A stretch of 24,004 bases of DNA from a virus, in IMG/VR virus record IMGVR_UViG_3300022700_000036, positions 1-24,004 of that record. The stretch is one strand, 5' to 3'. The position numbers and the translations under genes were made by a program. Positions 7,294 through 14,463 of the stretch are shown piece after piece (within the stretch, counting starts at the first letter, position 1; the number at the start of each line of letters is the position of its first letter). The notes under the pieces are model-generated. The model did not search any database and was not told the origin of the DNA. It saw only the letters and a program-made list of their open reading frames with translations.

Positions 7294-7764
7294 CTAAAAA
7301 CTTGAATGTTTTTGCTTGAGATTCTCCCAAGCTTTTTCGTTGATTTCTTCGTCGTCAATCAATTCATCTACACTCGTCTGGTCATCCTCGTCGGGTTCGT
7401 CGTTCGGACTGTCATCTCGTGCGACACCCTTACTTCGACTACCGTTGTTCTTATCTTGTTTCTCCATCTTTTCTTCTAACTCACTTAATTTATCTTGATA
7501 TTCTGATTGTAACTGTTCAACTTGTTCTTTTGTTTGTTCAAGTTCAGACTTCATCTCTTTCCGCTCTTGTTCTTTTTCAAACTCTTCACGAGCTTCTTGT
7601 TTAATCTGTTCTTTATCTTCATCAGAGATGTCAGCGTTCTCTATAGCTGATTCAATCTGCTCACGAAGTTCATCCTTCGTTTCTTCTTCAGCTTGCTCAA
7701 CTGTTTCTTCGTCGATAACATCTTGCTCATCTTGTTCGTCTGTTTGTCCGTTTTCTTTACTCAT
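7294..7764 (-). CDS. Putative capsid scaffold protein
   Basis: 156-aa, extremely Glu/Asp/Gln/Lys-rich protein, almost wholly helical, with a long predicted coiled coil at about residues 25-105 (e.g. EQTKEQVEQLQSEYQDKLSE). It lies 12 bases upstream of the major capsid gene, the usual place and character of scaffolding proteins, which guide prohead assembly and are then removed by the protease (8874-9530). Its start overlaps the preceding gene by 8 bases. Sequence itself has no diagnostic motif; composition and position carry the call. Confidence 0.7.
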   Translation of the reverse strand: MSKENGQTDEQDEQDVIDEETVEQAEEETKDELREQIESAIENADISDEDKEQIKQEAREEFEKEQERKEMKSELEQTKEQVEQLQSEYQDKLSELEEKMEKQDKNNGSRSKGVARDDSPNDEPDEDDQTSVDELIDDEEINEKAWENLKQKHSSF

Positions 7765-8110
7765 CTTGTTTCTCCTCTAGTTCTTCAATCTGCTGTTCTA
7801 CCGATGCAATCTGTGCATCAATCTGTGCAACTTGGTCGCTGTCACCCATAGTATTAAGTTCATAAACAGCTTGTTGCCGTTCTTTTTCAGCTTCGCAATA
7901 TTCATCGTCATATACGTATTCTGGCCGGCCGTATTCGTTTTTCTCGTAACCAACTTCAACTCGACGTTCGTGCATCGTGTCACGAGCATCTGCAATCGTT
8001 TGCCGAAGCTCTTTCTTTCTCTTCAGGTTTTCTTTTTGTTCAGAGAGTCCTTCGATGCGTTTCCGTCGTTGTTCTTCTCGTTTTTTGGGTGTAAATTCTT
8101 TTTCTGTCAT
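7757..8110 (-). CDS. Coiled-coil head-region protein (117 aa)
   Basis: Not recognised. Charged helical protein with a basic first half (PKKREEQRRKRIEGLSEQ) and an acidic second half ending in a coiled coil (QIDAQIASVEQQIEELEEK). An upstream frame-matched start exists at 8149, but ATG at 8110 is preferred because GGAG lies 7-10 bases before it and it forms an ATGA overlap with the stop of the glycosyltransferase gene. Its place beside the scaffold suggests an assembly factor, perhaps an auxiliary scaffold. Confidence 0.7.
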   Translation of the reverse strand: MTEKEFTPKKREEQRRKRIEGLSEQKENLKRKKELRQTIADARDTMHERRVEVGYEKNEYGRPEYVYDDEYCEAEKERQQAVYELNTMGDSDQVAQIDAQIASVEQQIEELEEKQDE

Positions 8111-8874
8111 GTCTTTTGCTCCTTTCTCCACGTCTTTTTGTCCGTCCAAGGACTGGGGTCGTGGTCTACTTCCCTATCAGTGTCAACAAATGGCTGAATG
8201 CCGTTGTTTCGTAATTGAAAGTAAAACCATGTATCGGTATGTTGTTTGTCGCCGCCACGGTCTATGTGGTCTAATTCGGGTATCTCGGCCATCAAATCCG
8301 TGTCGATTAACGTGCAGCCAAAGCCACATCCGTGACACGGTTGTAAGCCACTCTTCCACCACCGGCCTATCTCCTGCCGACTAATTACTTTCCCGCCGTC
8401 TAACTTGTATTTCGTTCCAAGCATCCGGCTTCCAATCATACCCTGCTCGGTCTCTCTATCGACCATAATACACGGTTGGAAGTATTCGTCTTGGTGTGGT
8501 AAACCAAGAAAATACCATGAGCCGACTATCTCTTTGTCGTGCAACAGTAACCTGTCGATGACATCCGGTTCGGGGTATAAGTCGGATTCGACTGTCAATA
8601 CGTAATCAAAGTTGTTGTCCAACGCATAATCCCAGATTTTTTGGTACCCGTTGGTCACAGCTTCATACGCATCGTCGCCTGCATCCGCTTGAAGCGTTCT
8701 CACGCCTCTTCGTCTGAGGGTCGAAAGGTATGATGTACCTTGGCTCGTATCTACCATCAGATGCTTGTAATTTGGATATTTGATTGACCTGATGGAGTCG
8801 ATGTATTTTTCAAAAGCGTAGTCTTTGCCTTGGTACGTTGTCGTCGCAACAAGGACTCGTGGATAACCTGTCAT
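8107..8874 (-). CDS. GT-A fold glycosyltransferase
   Basis: 255-aa protein with the pattern of family-2-like glycosyltransferases: RVLVATTTYQG at residues 6-16, YKHLMVDTSQG near 36-46, DYVLTVESDLYPEPDVIDRLL near 90-110 with ESD (96-98) in the DxD metal/nucleotide-sugar position, and HTDTWFYFQLRNNGI with a final VDH (236-238) that fits the metal-binding end of the fold. A Cys-rich CHGCGFGC segment is at 180-187. It lies inside the head operon, between protease and scaffold genes, overlapping both neighbours, so it is made together with the capsid. It may glycosylate a virion protein or a host surface component; the target is unknown. Confidence 0.78.
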   Translation of the reverse strand: MTGYPRVLVATTTYQGKDYAFEKYIDSIRSIKYPNYKHLMVDTSQGTSYLSTLRRRGVRTLQADAGDDAYEAVTNGYQKIWDYALDNNFDYVLTVESDLYPEPDVIDRLLLHDKEIVGSWYFLGLPHQDEYFQPCIMVDRETEQGMIGSRMLGTKYKLDGGKVISRQEIGRWWKSGLQPCHGCGFGCTLIDTDLMAEIPELDHIDRGGDKQHTDTWFYFQLRNNGIQPFVDTDREVDHDPSPWTDKKTWRKEQKT

Positions 8875-9530
8875 TATGATTCGATGGAAGAGGCGGGATT
8901 CTTAGGATTGTCAGTAAAGATAAAACCAAGAGGGTTAGGTTTATACATCCTATCCCCTTTAACCTCCCCAACAGCCTCGATGCTGAGGCCGCTAAACTGT
9001 TCTGCCATGTCTTTCATGGCTTTGTCGAGCTTGCTCTGAATCCAGAGCTTGCCTTCTTTCACTTTAGCTGTAACGTCGTCCAGCCAACCACGGGCTTGTT
9101 TTAGACGTTTCTTGATACTATTTTCGTTCATAGCTTCTTGGATAGCCGTCTTTTTAAATTCATCGTGGCTACCAACGCCCGGCATACTAAGGCCGTTCTG
9201 ATTAATCTGTCGGGCCATGTAACGTAAGTCGTCTTCGGTATAATATTTACCGTCTGCTCGTTGTTCTGTGCTTGTCAGCACAGCTTCAAGCATATAATCA
9301 CCGTCTTCCGACTCGTAAATAATACTCTTTTCGGTTTCGTCTAGTTCAAACGTGTAAACTTCTGTTGGTCGGAAATCACTTGACTCAGCAATCATGCCTT
9401 TGTCAGTTTCTTGTAGTTTATCCTTTACACAACGCCACGCAACTCGGTCTCCGTATGCTCCACCGCCTACGTAGTCACTAACGTGGCTGTGGTAGTCTTG
9501 TACGTATTCTGGAAAATTATTCAGTTGCAT
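8874..9530 (-). CDS. Prohead maturation protease
   Basis: 218-aa protein between portal and scaffold/capsid genes. MLEAVLTSTEQRADGKYYTEDDL (residues 80-102, landmark) is the early strand/helix of the HK97-type (U35/assemblin-like) fold. GVGSHDEF carries the likely catalytic His122, and FSGLSIEAVGE carries the likely Ser183. These serine proteases remove scaffold and capsid propeptides during head maturation. The start overlaps the end of the portal gene by 14 bases. The catalytic pair is read from motif position, not tested. Confidence 0.8.
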   Translation of the reverse strand: MQLNNFPEYVQDYHSHVSDYVGGGAYGDRVAWRCVKDKLQETDKGMIAESSDFRPTEVYTFELDETEKSIIYESEDGDYMLEAVLTSTEQRADGKYYTEDDLRYMARQINQNGLSMPGVGSHDEFKKTAIQEAMNENSIKKRLKQARGWLDDVTAKVKEGKLWIQSKLDKAMKDMAEQFSGLSIEAVGEVKGDRMYKPNPLGFIFTDNPKNPASSIES

Positions 9531-10875
9531 CTTGACCTGCTTGTTGTGATTGTCGTTGCATATCGTTCTCTGACTGTCGTTCTCTGCTCTGTGCTGTGTC
9601 AGCAGACTCGTTGCCTTTGATACCCTCGTTACCAGTGCCTAAGTCTTTATTATTCATCCGAGCGAGTTGCTCATCTGTCTTAAACACTTGGTCTGTCTCG
9701 AACGCCATACCTCTCATCTCAAGGTATTCTTCGATAGCATCCGAAGTCATCTGGGCTTGTCTCATCGAACGCACAGTCTCCATAATTTCTTTGTGAGCTG
9801 TAGCGTCAGCTTCTCCCCATTTCAATGCTACAGATGGTGCGCCAAGCTTTGGGAACAGCTCTCGTTCTTCGTAACGAGACACTGTTCGTTGAATCGACTT
9901 TACGTAGTCGTTGAACTGCTTCCGCATCTCTGTTGCGATGCCTTTACTGGTGTCGTTATTGTCCCCAAGCAACACTGGTGGTACTTGCATCAGCATAAGT
10001 AGCTGGTCGTCACACCATGTTAAGAGGTCGTGCAAACTCTCAGCTTCACTAGCATACGATTGCAGTTTTTCAATCTGTGTATCTCCCTGTGTTGGGAACG
10101 GATGGTCAACTTGGTGTCTCATGTTTTCCAAGTCATCAAGCATATTCTTGATGTCTTTATCCGACGTGTTCTCATCGACATTAACGTGTGGCCTCATCTG
10201 GTGTGTCTCCATGAACCATCGAATCCAGCCACGAACGTAGTCTTTGATAAGAAGCGTCTCATAGACGGCTTCTAAGTCAACAGGACTCCAAGCGTTAGTA
10301 GTATAATGTGCTTGTTTTATATGAACAACTTCTTCGGGTTGCCACGTAGGTCGTGTATCGACTTCATCTGTTAAGTCACCGATGTCAACGTCTTGATAAT
10401 AAAACTTTACGTCACCGTTTACAGCGGTGCGAATTTCCATAAACTCTGGCTCAAGAAGGTTAACATACTTCTCTCCACCAACTTCTCGTACTTCGATAAA
10501 AGCATTATTATACAATACGAGATTACCTACAACCTCTTCGAGGTGTTTTTCAAAGTCAAGACCAGCATCGCTTCGGTCATTAATCTTCTGACGAAGGTTT
10601 TTAATCCCACTTTTACCGTTTTTTGGCTCAAGTCGATAACCACCAGTAAGTACTTTATTTACCGTCTTTTGAACTGCGGCTCTAACAACAGGGTCTTCTT
10701 TGTATAACTCCCGTGCTTTTTCTATACTAAAGTCTGGTGTTTCACCGAAGAACGGGCTTTGCTGTTGAGGACGAGACGGAAAGGCGGTCTCATAATCCTC
10801 TTTTGCACCCTTACTGTTTGCTTCGGTAATAGGTTCTTTTTCGCTTTTAAATAATTCAGTTATAAAATTAGCCAC
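9517..10875 (-). CDS. Portal protein, HK97-like
   Basis: 452-aa protein with the portal pattern: ARELYKEDPVVRAAVQKTVNKVLTGG (near residues 54-79) at the N-terminus, NLVLYNNAFIEVREVGGEKYVNLLEPE in the wing, EVVHIKQ, and the long C-terminal helical part with PPVLLGDNNDTSKGIATEMRKQFNDYVKSIQRTVSRYEERELFPKLG landmarks (near 300-350). The C-terminus is Gln-rich and disordered. It forms the dodecameric DNA gateway and docks terminase. The start is GTG at 10875: no ATG is available nearby and the frame opens here after a promoter at 10916-10932. Confidence 0.87.
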   Translation of the reverse strand: MANFITELFKSEKEPITEANSKGAKEDYETAFPSRPQQQSPFFGETPDFSIEKARELYKEDPVVRAAVQKTVNKVLTGGYRLEPKNGKSGIKNLRQKINDRSDAGLDFEKHLEEVVGNLVLYNNAFIEVREVGGEKYVNLLEPEFMEIRTAVNGDVKFYYQDVDIGDLTDEVDTRPTWQPEEVVHIKQAHYTTNAWSPVDLEAVYETLLIKDYVRGWIRWFMETHQMRPHVNVDENTSDKDIKNMLDDLENMRHQVDHPFPTQGDTQIEKLQSYASEAESLHDLLTWCDDQLLMLMQVPPVLLGDNNDTSKGIATEMRKQFNDYVKSIQRTVSRYEERELFPKLGAPSVALKWGEADATAHKEIMETVRSMRQAQMTSDAIEEYLEMRGMAFETDQVFKTDEQLARMNNKDLGTGNEGIKGNESADTAQSRERQSENDMQRQSQQAGQDATE

Positions 10876-10915
10876 AGATGAGAATAATCCTATTCAGTTA
10901 TTTATGACCGACAAC

Positions 10916-10932
10916 ATTTTATTTATAAAAGG
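10916..10932 (-). promoter_or_regulatory. Promoter upstream of the portal gene
   Basis: Minus strand CCTTTTATAAATAAAAT is a strong TATA box about 45-55 bases before the GTG start. Initiation would be near 10898, in the 62-base gap between the 88-aa gene and the portal gene. It would let head genes be transcribed apart from terminase. Confidence 0.55.
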
Positions 10933-10937
10933 TGTGG

Positions 10938-11204
10938 TCAATGGAAGTATTTAAGTGTCTTATCCGAATATTCACTATACGGTTTGTAGTTTTTAAACCT
11001 CGTTCGAAACATATGTAAGTCTGGTAAGTTATCTAAATAAAAACGTGGGTTTTGCTTTACACGTTCATAGACTTCATCGAGGTACTCGCGCTCCGTTTCT
11101 TTATCCATAAACAATCGGAGCTTGTTCTCCATGTCTACTTCGGACCGGCGGAGTTTATCACCATACTGGTCAGCCCACTGGTCTTGATTATTTTTTTGCT
11201 TCAT
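10938..11204 (-). CDS. Unknown protein between terminase and portal (88 aa)
   Basis: Not recognised. 88-aa charged, helix-rich protein (KLRLFMDKETEREYLDEVYE) with an aromatic C-terminus (YKPYSEYSDKTLKYFH). It overlaps the end of the preceding 61-aa gene by 17 bases. The position between large terminase and portal would suit a packaging accessory protein, but there is no supporting motif. Confidence 0.65.
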   Translation of the reverse strand: MKQKNNQDQWADQYGDKLRRSEVDMENKLRLFMDKETEREYLDEVYERVKQNPRFYLDNLPDLHMFRTRFKNYKPYSEYSDKTLKYFH

Positions 11205-11373
11205 TCTTCTTGCCCCATGTTTCTTCTAACTCTTCATCAGCATACTGTTCAGCATACTTACCACTATACCCGTACGCCATACGTTTTCGTCCATATACTT
11301 CGATGCGGCTAGGCATCTTTGGCTCGTTACGAAGCATATACTGACTGTCTTCCTGTTCTTCTTCGTTAGTCAT
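11188..11373 (-). CDS. Unknown small protein after terminase (61 aa)
   Basis: Not recognised. 61 aa, with an acidic N-terminus (MTNEEEQEDSQ), a Gly/Tyr/Arg middle (YGRKRMAYGYSGKYAEQYAD) and a Lys-rich end. It begins 1 base after the terminase stop and overlaps the next gene, so it is translationally coupled to both. No function can be assigned. Confidence 0.6.
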   Translation of the reverse strand: MTNEEEQEDSQYMLRNEPKMPSRIEVYGRKRMAYGYSGKYAEQYADEELEETWGKKNEAKK

Positions 11374-11374
11374 T

Positions 11375-12916
11375 TTACTTATACAAACTAAATAAACTCT
11401 TACTGCCGCTGTTATCTTCTTTTACGAAGAACCACGTGCTCATAACAAACGAGTCAATCATGTCATCCGTATAATTACGCGGTGCTTCGATTCGCGTCGT
11501 CCGTCGCATCTCTTCACGTTCCAACGCCTTCATTTCCTCTTCTAAATCCTCGTCCGGATAACTATATATACGGCCTTGTCGTAGCCACGTGTCGAACGCA
11601 CTATACGCTGAAGCCTTGTCTCCGGACGGATTAAACGGTTTCACGTTCCAGCCATAATTATTCTTCATCTTCTGAATATAATGGTCTCCCGCCGGGCAAA
11701 CTTCCGGTATAACTCGTTGGACATTGAACAACTCGTGGATAATCTCCAAGTCTTCTAACAGGTTCAAGTCACCTTGTATCTCATACCGTTTGTGGTAAAG
11801 ACGTTCTATTCTGTCGTTCTCTTCGTCATACGTACTCACTGTTACAACCGTGTGAGAGCTTTTTGAGCCTCCAAAGTCTATGCCGACATCCACCGGCTCC
11901 TCTGACTCTTTTACTTGGCTTAGACCGTCCGAAAACAAACCCTCAACCAAATCCGGGTCAAAGTATTGGTTCTTACCTTGGATAAATTCACAGTAATACT
12001 GTCTGTCCACAGCGTCATACTTCCCCCGTGTCCGTAGTGTTTCCATAGTATTTTCCACACTTTTAACTTGTGTTTGAGCGTGTTCTAACTCTTCCGCTCG
12101 TAACGCATCTATAGTAAACGAATATACTTTAACGTCTAAATCTTCCCGGTTTTTTATAATCTCATAAAAGAAGCCACTACTTTCATAAGGCGTACTAGTA
12201 AATACTTGTACACCGTCAGACGCATTCATCGTTTGTGAAAATATCTCTTCATAAAAATAGTCTGGAATCTTATTTGCTTCATCCAACCAACCAGCACTAA
12301 ACGTTTCCCCCAACGCTGATTCCGTTGGTGGGTAGGTATGTATACTCGGCCCAACTTTTGCCCCTTTCAAAACCTCACCGTGTAACGATGGGTCGTATGC
12401 TTCAAACGTAACCGTCGTCTTATTATTTGCTTCATCCGTGTCTATAAGACTGGTAAAGAACTCACGCTCTCCAATCTCCTCACGCATATGCGCATCTCCG
12501 CTGTGCATCCACTTCTTAATCTCACCCATCAACTTTTTAGACTGAACGTCCGTCATACTGAATGAGCCAATCTTTGTCGTGTTGTGAGGCCCGAATGCAG
12601 CATGGTTAAACATAGCTGTCCATAGAGAAAGATTTGCAAGTAACGTCGATTTTCCTATTTGGCGAGATGTAAGGATGGCAAACCGTTTTGTATCCATTTC
12701 ACCACGGATAGCACGTCCGATGTCAGTAAGCACACGAGCTTGCCAGTAATACGGTTGAACGCCGACCATCTCACGCATAAAGATAGCCGGGTTGCGTCGA
12801 GATGCTAAAAAGCGTGGGGAGCCCGACTCTTTTTCTTCCTCCGTAAACGACATATCCTCGTCTACTTGTTGCTTAAACTCACTATCTATCTCAATTGGTT
12901 TTATTATTTCTGCCAT
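11375..12916 (-). CDS. terL: Terminase large subunit
   Basis: 513-aa packaging motor with both domains intact. ATPase domain: Walker A SRQIGKST at residues 84-91, Walker B GWLDEANK with Asp212-Glu213, and coupling motif FTSTP near 239-243. Nuclease domain (RNase H fold): VDVGIDFGG with Asp346, IPEVCPAGD with Glu405, and the third acidic cluster TDDMIDS at 483-489. It cuts concatemeric DNA and pumps it into the prohead through the portal. It is the first gene of the late block and has a complex promoter upstream (12943-12990). No small terminase subunit is recognisable nearby. Confidence 0.95.
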   Translation of the reverse strand: MAEIIKPIEIDSEFKQQVDEDMSFTEEEKESGSPRFLASRRNPAIFMREMVGVQPYYWQARVLTDIGRAIRGEMDTKRFAILTSRQIGKSTLLANLSLWTAMFNHAAFGPHNTTKIGSFSMTDVQSKKLMGEIKKWMHSGDAHMREEIGEREFFTSLIDTDEANNKTTVTFEAYDPSLHGEVLKGAKVGPSIHTYPPTESALGETFSAGWLDEANKIPDYFYEEIFSQTMNASDGVQVFTSTPYESSGFFYEIIKNREDLDVKVYSFTIDALRAEELEHAQTQVKSVENTMETLRTRGKYDAVDRQYYCEFIQGKNQYFDPDLVEGLFSDGLSQVKESEEPVDVGIDFGGSKSSHTVVTVSTYDEENDRIERLYHKRYEIQGDLNLLEDLEIIHELFNVQRVIPEVCPAGDHYIQKMKNNYGWNVKPFNPSGDKASAYSAFDTWLRQGRIYSYPDEDLEEEMKALEREEMRRTTRIEAPRNYTDDMIDSFVMSTWFFVKEDNSGSKSLFSLYK

Positions 12917-12942
12917 ATATTAAAACAAATTAATCTGTTTGA

Positions 12943-12967
12943 ATTTCGCGCTACGCACGATATTCAA
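12943..12967. promoter_or_regulatory. Operator-like palindrome at the terminase start site
   Basis: GAATTTCGCGC, TAC, GCACGATATTC: 11-base arms around TAC, mostly complementary. The same design occurs at 14418-14446. It falls where a transcript from the TATA box at 12977-12990 would begin, so a protein bound here would block or adjust late transcription. It lies 27 bases before the terminase ATG. Confidence 0.6.
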
Positions 12968-12990
12968 CATTTAAATTTTATAAATGTTTT
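12966..12990 (-). promoter_or_regulatory. Late promoter before terminase
   Basis: The minus strand reads AAAACATTTATAAA (12990-12977), the TATA-type motif seen at other sites of this window. AACATTTA (12966-12973) and TAAATGTT (12981-12988) form a perfect 8-bp inverted repeat around it, so the element could fire in both directions. The start would be near 12955, leaving a leader of about 35-40 bases. Confidence 0.65.
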
Positions 12991-13068
12991 AAAACTTTTA
13001 ATAATAAATAAACTGTTAGTGTTGTAAAAATACTTAAAAACGACAACAATTTTAAAATGCTAAATTTG

Positions 13069-13407
13069 TTAAAATTCAATGTCATTATAACGCTGCCGTT
13101 TCTCTACTCGTTCTTGATTCTCTTCGTTACGAGCCAACGCCTCATCAACGTGCTCCTCTCCACCTATGATGTCAACCGCCTCTTCAAGGTTCACAACCTC
13201 CTCTCTATCAAAGAAGTACACGTCACTAACGCCAAACCGTTTATCACGTAACAAACCATCCTCAGTCGCCAGCCTCGTAGCGTGAAACGGGTGGTTGTCC
13301 TCTCCGTGCAGTACACCTTTTATAAGTTTAGCTGGAAACGAGTACAGCCGGCCTTCGTCATCGATGACCATAAACATACTGCCACTTTTACTAAGTCTTG
13401 CTATCAT
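13069..13407 (-). CDS. Unknown acidic protein (112 aa)
   Basis: Not recognised. Begins MIARLSKSGSMFMVIDDEGR; a beta-rich first half is followed by an acidic helical tail (EEVVNLEEAVDIIGGEEHVD) and a charged C-terminus. A frame-matched TTG start exists at 13464, but ATG at 13407 is chosen because TTTAAATT and an inverted repeat (13415-13437) lie just upstream in promoter position, and the extra N-terminal residues would be encoded by that palindrome. It is the last gene before the late promoter. Confidence 0.7.
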   Translation of the reverse strand: MIARLSKSGSMFMVIDDEGRLYSFPAKLIKGVLHGEDNHPFHATRLATEDGLLRDKRFGVSDVYFFDREEVVNLEEAVDIIGGEEHVDEALARNEENQERVEKRQRYNDIEF

Positions 13408-13414
13408 GATGTAA

Positions 13415-13437
13415 AATTCAATACATAGTGTTGAATT
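13415..13437. promoter_or_regulatory. Inverted repeat and promoter at the 13069-13407 gene
   Basis: AATTCAATAC (13415-13424) and GTGTTGAATT (13428-13437) are complementary with one mismatch around ATA. On the minus strand GTTTAAATTC just upstream (13433-13442) is a TATA-like box about 30 bases before ATG 13407, so the palindrome would lie over the initiation region. A second palindrome, TTCTTCGAAGAA within GTTGATT..AATCAAC, lies at 13445-13469. Confidence 0.5.
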
Positions 13438-13469
13438 TAAACGAGTTGATTCTTCGAAGAACAATCAAC

Positions 13470-13629
13470 ACAAAAGGGAGGTAACGAGGCTGGAAGCAAT
13501 GTTCATTCCTCCCAACCTCAAACTGGTTTCAACCCGACCAGCGGCGGAGCGCACGTCAACAACTGGCAAGCCTATAAAGCTGGCTCTTTCGTTGGCCCGT
13601 GCGTCTATTACTATATAGACACTGGTTCT
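13470..13629. other. Non-coding stretch, GC-richer than flanks
   Basis: 160 bases between two minus-strand genes. The plus strand holds GGGAGGTAACG followed, 18 bases after the GGAGG core, by ATG (13499) and 39 codons (to TAG at 13618) of low plausibility. The minus strand is the leader of a transcript from the promoter at 13628-13645 and contains a 13-codon frame from about 13513. I see no convincing gene; a structured leader or small RNA is possible. Confidence 0.35.
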
Positions 13630-13645
13630 TTATAAATGTTTCGGT
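13628..13645 (-). promoter_or_regulatory. Promoter overlapping the stop of the 13630-13944 gene
   Basis: Minus strand ACCGAAACATTTATAAAG matches the motif at 13967-13984 at 17 of 18 positions. The TATA part also encodes the last codons and stop (CAT TTA TAA) of the upstream gene. Initiation would be near 13603. Confidence 0.6.
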
Positions 13646-13944
13646 AAATCCTGGTTTTCTATATGATTTTCTATATATCTAATCTTCTTTTCACTAAGCC
13701 TAGCGTTAAACGTTATATCATCAATATAAACTACTAAACCCTCTTCTTTATGAATCGACATCTTTTTACTGCTTTCTTCGTCCAATAAAATATATCTTTC
13801 GTCTTCGTTTTTTATTGTATCAAACGTAAACCATATATGAGAACTATACTCCGAGTATGGGTCAATATTAAACTCGATATAACCTCTATATTCACTCCCG
13901 GCAAACGTTCCGGGGCTTCTAAAACTTAAATTTGTACCAGCCAT
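13630..13944 (-). CDS. Unknown protein (104 aa), AT-rich gene
   Basis: Not recognised. Beta-rich start (TNLSFRSPGTFAGSEYRGYIEF), a central WFTFDTIKNEDERYILLDEE and a C-terminal helix. It looks like a compact soluble domain. The codons are more AT-rich than those of flanking genes, which suggests separate origin. A very good promoter (13967-13984) places the transcript start only about 10 bases before the ATG, so the mRNA would be nearly leaderless. Confidence 0.65.
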   Translation of the reverse strand: MAGTNLSFRSPGTFAGSEYRGYIEFNIDPYSEYSSHIWFTFDTIKNEDERYILLDEESSKKMSIHKEEGLVVYIDDITFNARLSEKKIRYIENHIENQDLPKHL

Positions 13945-13966
13945 ACTATCTCATATGATATTTTTT

Positions 13967-13984
13967 CTTTATAAATGTTTTGGT
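13967..13984 (-). promoter_or_regulatory. Promoter of the 13630-13944 gene
   Basis: Minus strand ACCAAAACATTTATAAAG: a purine-rich BRE-like part plus TATA box, about 25-40 bases before the ATG. It is the clearest copy of the shared promoter motif in this window. Confidence 0.7.
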
Positions 13985-14128
13985 ACATAGTGCCAAAAGT
14001 ATATGTGAATCTTAAAATAAAATTTTGTTGTAGACATTGAACGTAAAGTGTTTTTGCTGCAAACATTCAATGAGAAGCACCCCCACCAGAAAAAAAGAAG
14101 TCATCCCCTCTCGGAGATTTTGAAGTTA

Positions 14129-14245
14129 TTAGCTGAGTATGCCAGCTTTGACTCGTTGCTTTGCTTTTTTGTGGTCGTGCTCTGTGATGTATGTCGTGGT
14201 ATTTCCTTGTGCTTGTTTTATTATTTGTTCTGTGGTTGGGTTCAT
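14129..14245 (-). CDS. Small protein with strong ribosome site (38 aa)
   Basis: Encodes MNPTTEQIIKQAQGNTTTYI and then a basic His/Lys-rich end (TEHDHKKAKQRVKAGILS). The start is supported by GGAGGTAAC 5-13 bases upstream and by a TATA box (14280-14297) at the right distance. One amphipathic helix is followed by a basic tail; it could bind nucleic acid, but this is inference. It is one of several microproteins in this region with the same GGAGGTAAC leader. Confidence 0.6.
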   Translation of the reverse strand: MNPTTEQIIKQAQGNTTTYITEHDHKKAKQRVKAGILS

Positions 14246-14279
14246 TTTTGTTACCTCCTATTACCTAATAGGTACTTAA

Positions 14280-14297
14280 CCTTTATAAGTCTTTGGT
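14280..14297 (-). promoter_or_regulatory. Promoter of the 38-aa gene
   Basis: Minus strand ACCAAAGACTTATAAAGG, a variant of the shared promoter motif. Initiation near 14262 gives a leader that holds TACCTATTAGGTA (a 6-bp inverted repeat) and the GGAGGTAAC ribosome site. Confidence 0.6.
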
Positions 14298-14321
14298 ACA
14301 ACGACCAAGTGACAACATCTT

Positions 14322-14339
14322 ACCAAAAGATTTATATAT
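14322..14339 (+). promoter_or_regulatory. Plus-strand promoter into the CTAG-rich region
   Basis: ACCAAAAGATTTATATAT resembles the shared motif and points right, away from the minus promoter at 14280-14297. A transcript would start near 14360 and begin with the hairpin at 14364-14401. No convincing gene follows, so this may drive a non-coding RNA. Confidence 0.45.
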
Positions 14340-14363
14340 CAGCGACAAGCTCGAGCAAAAGAA

Positions 14364-14401
14364 AATAACATTCGCATAATGCTTGTTATGCGAACGTTAT
14401 T
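14364..14401. repeat. Long inverted repeat (16-base arms)
   Basis: AATAACATTCGCATAA (14364-14379) and TTATGCGAACGTTATT (14386-14401) are complementary with one mismatch around TGCTTG; the inner 9 bp are perfect. TTATGCGAACG recurs as a direct repeat at 14455-14465. It could be an operator pair or, if transcribed from 14322-14339, a stable RNA hairpin at the 5' end. Confidence 0.7.
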
Positions 14402-14417
14402 CGCAGAACAAGCCTGC

Positions 14418-14446
14418 CTGATTCTCGCACTACGTACGACAATCAG
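14418..14446. promoter_or_regulatory. Second copy of the TAC-centred palindrome
   Basis: CTGATTCTCGCAC, TAC, GTACGACAATCAG: 13-base arms, near complementary. The core CGCRCTACGYACGA is shared with the terminase operator at 12943-12967. Probably a binding site for the same regulator. Confidence 0.6.
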
Positions 14447-14463
14447 CATCTATATTATGCGAA

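Noticed and set aside
8111-8149. Longer N-terminus for the 7757-8110 gene
   Set aside because: The downstream ATG has a GGAG site and an ATGA overlap, whereas the upstream start lies inside the glycosyltransferase gene with no site.
13408-13464. Longer N-terminus (TTG start at 13464) for the 13069-13407 gene
   Set aside because: It would translate a palindrome and TATA-like box; ATG 13407 has promoter elements at the correct distance.
13499-13618. 39-codon plus-strand ORF after GGGAGGTAACG
   Set aside because: The spacing from GGAGG to the ATG (about 18 bases) is too long, composition is atypical, and both flanking genes run the other way.
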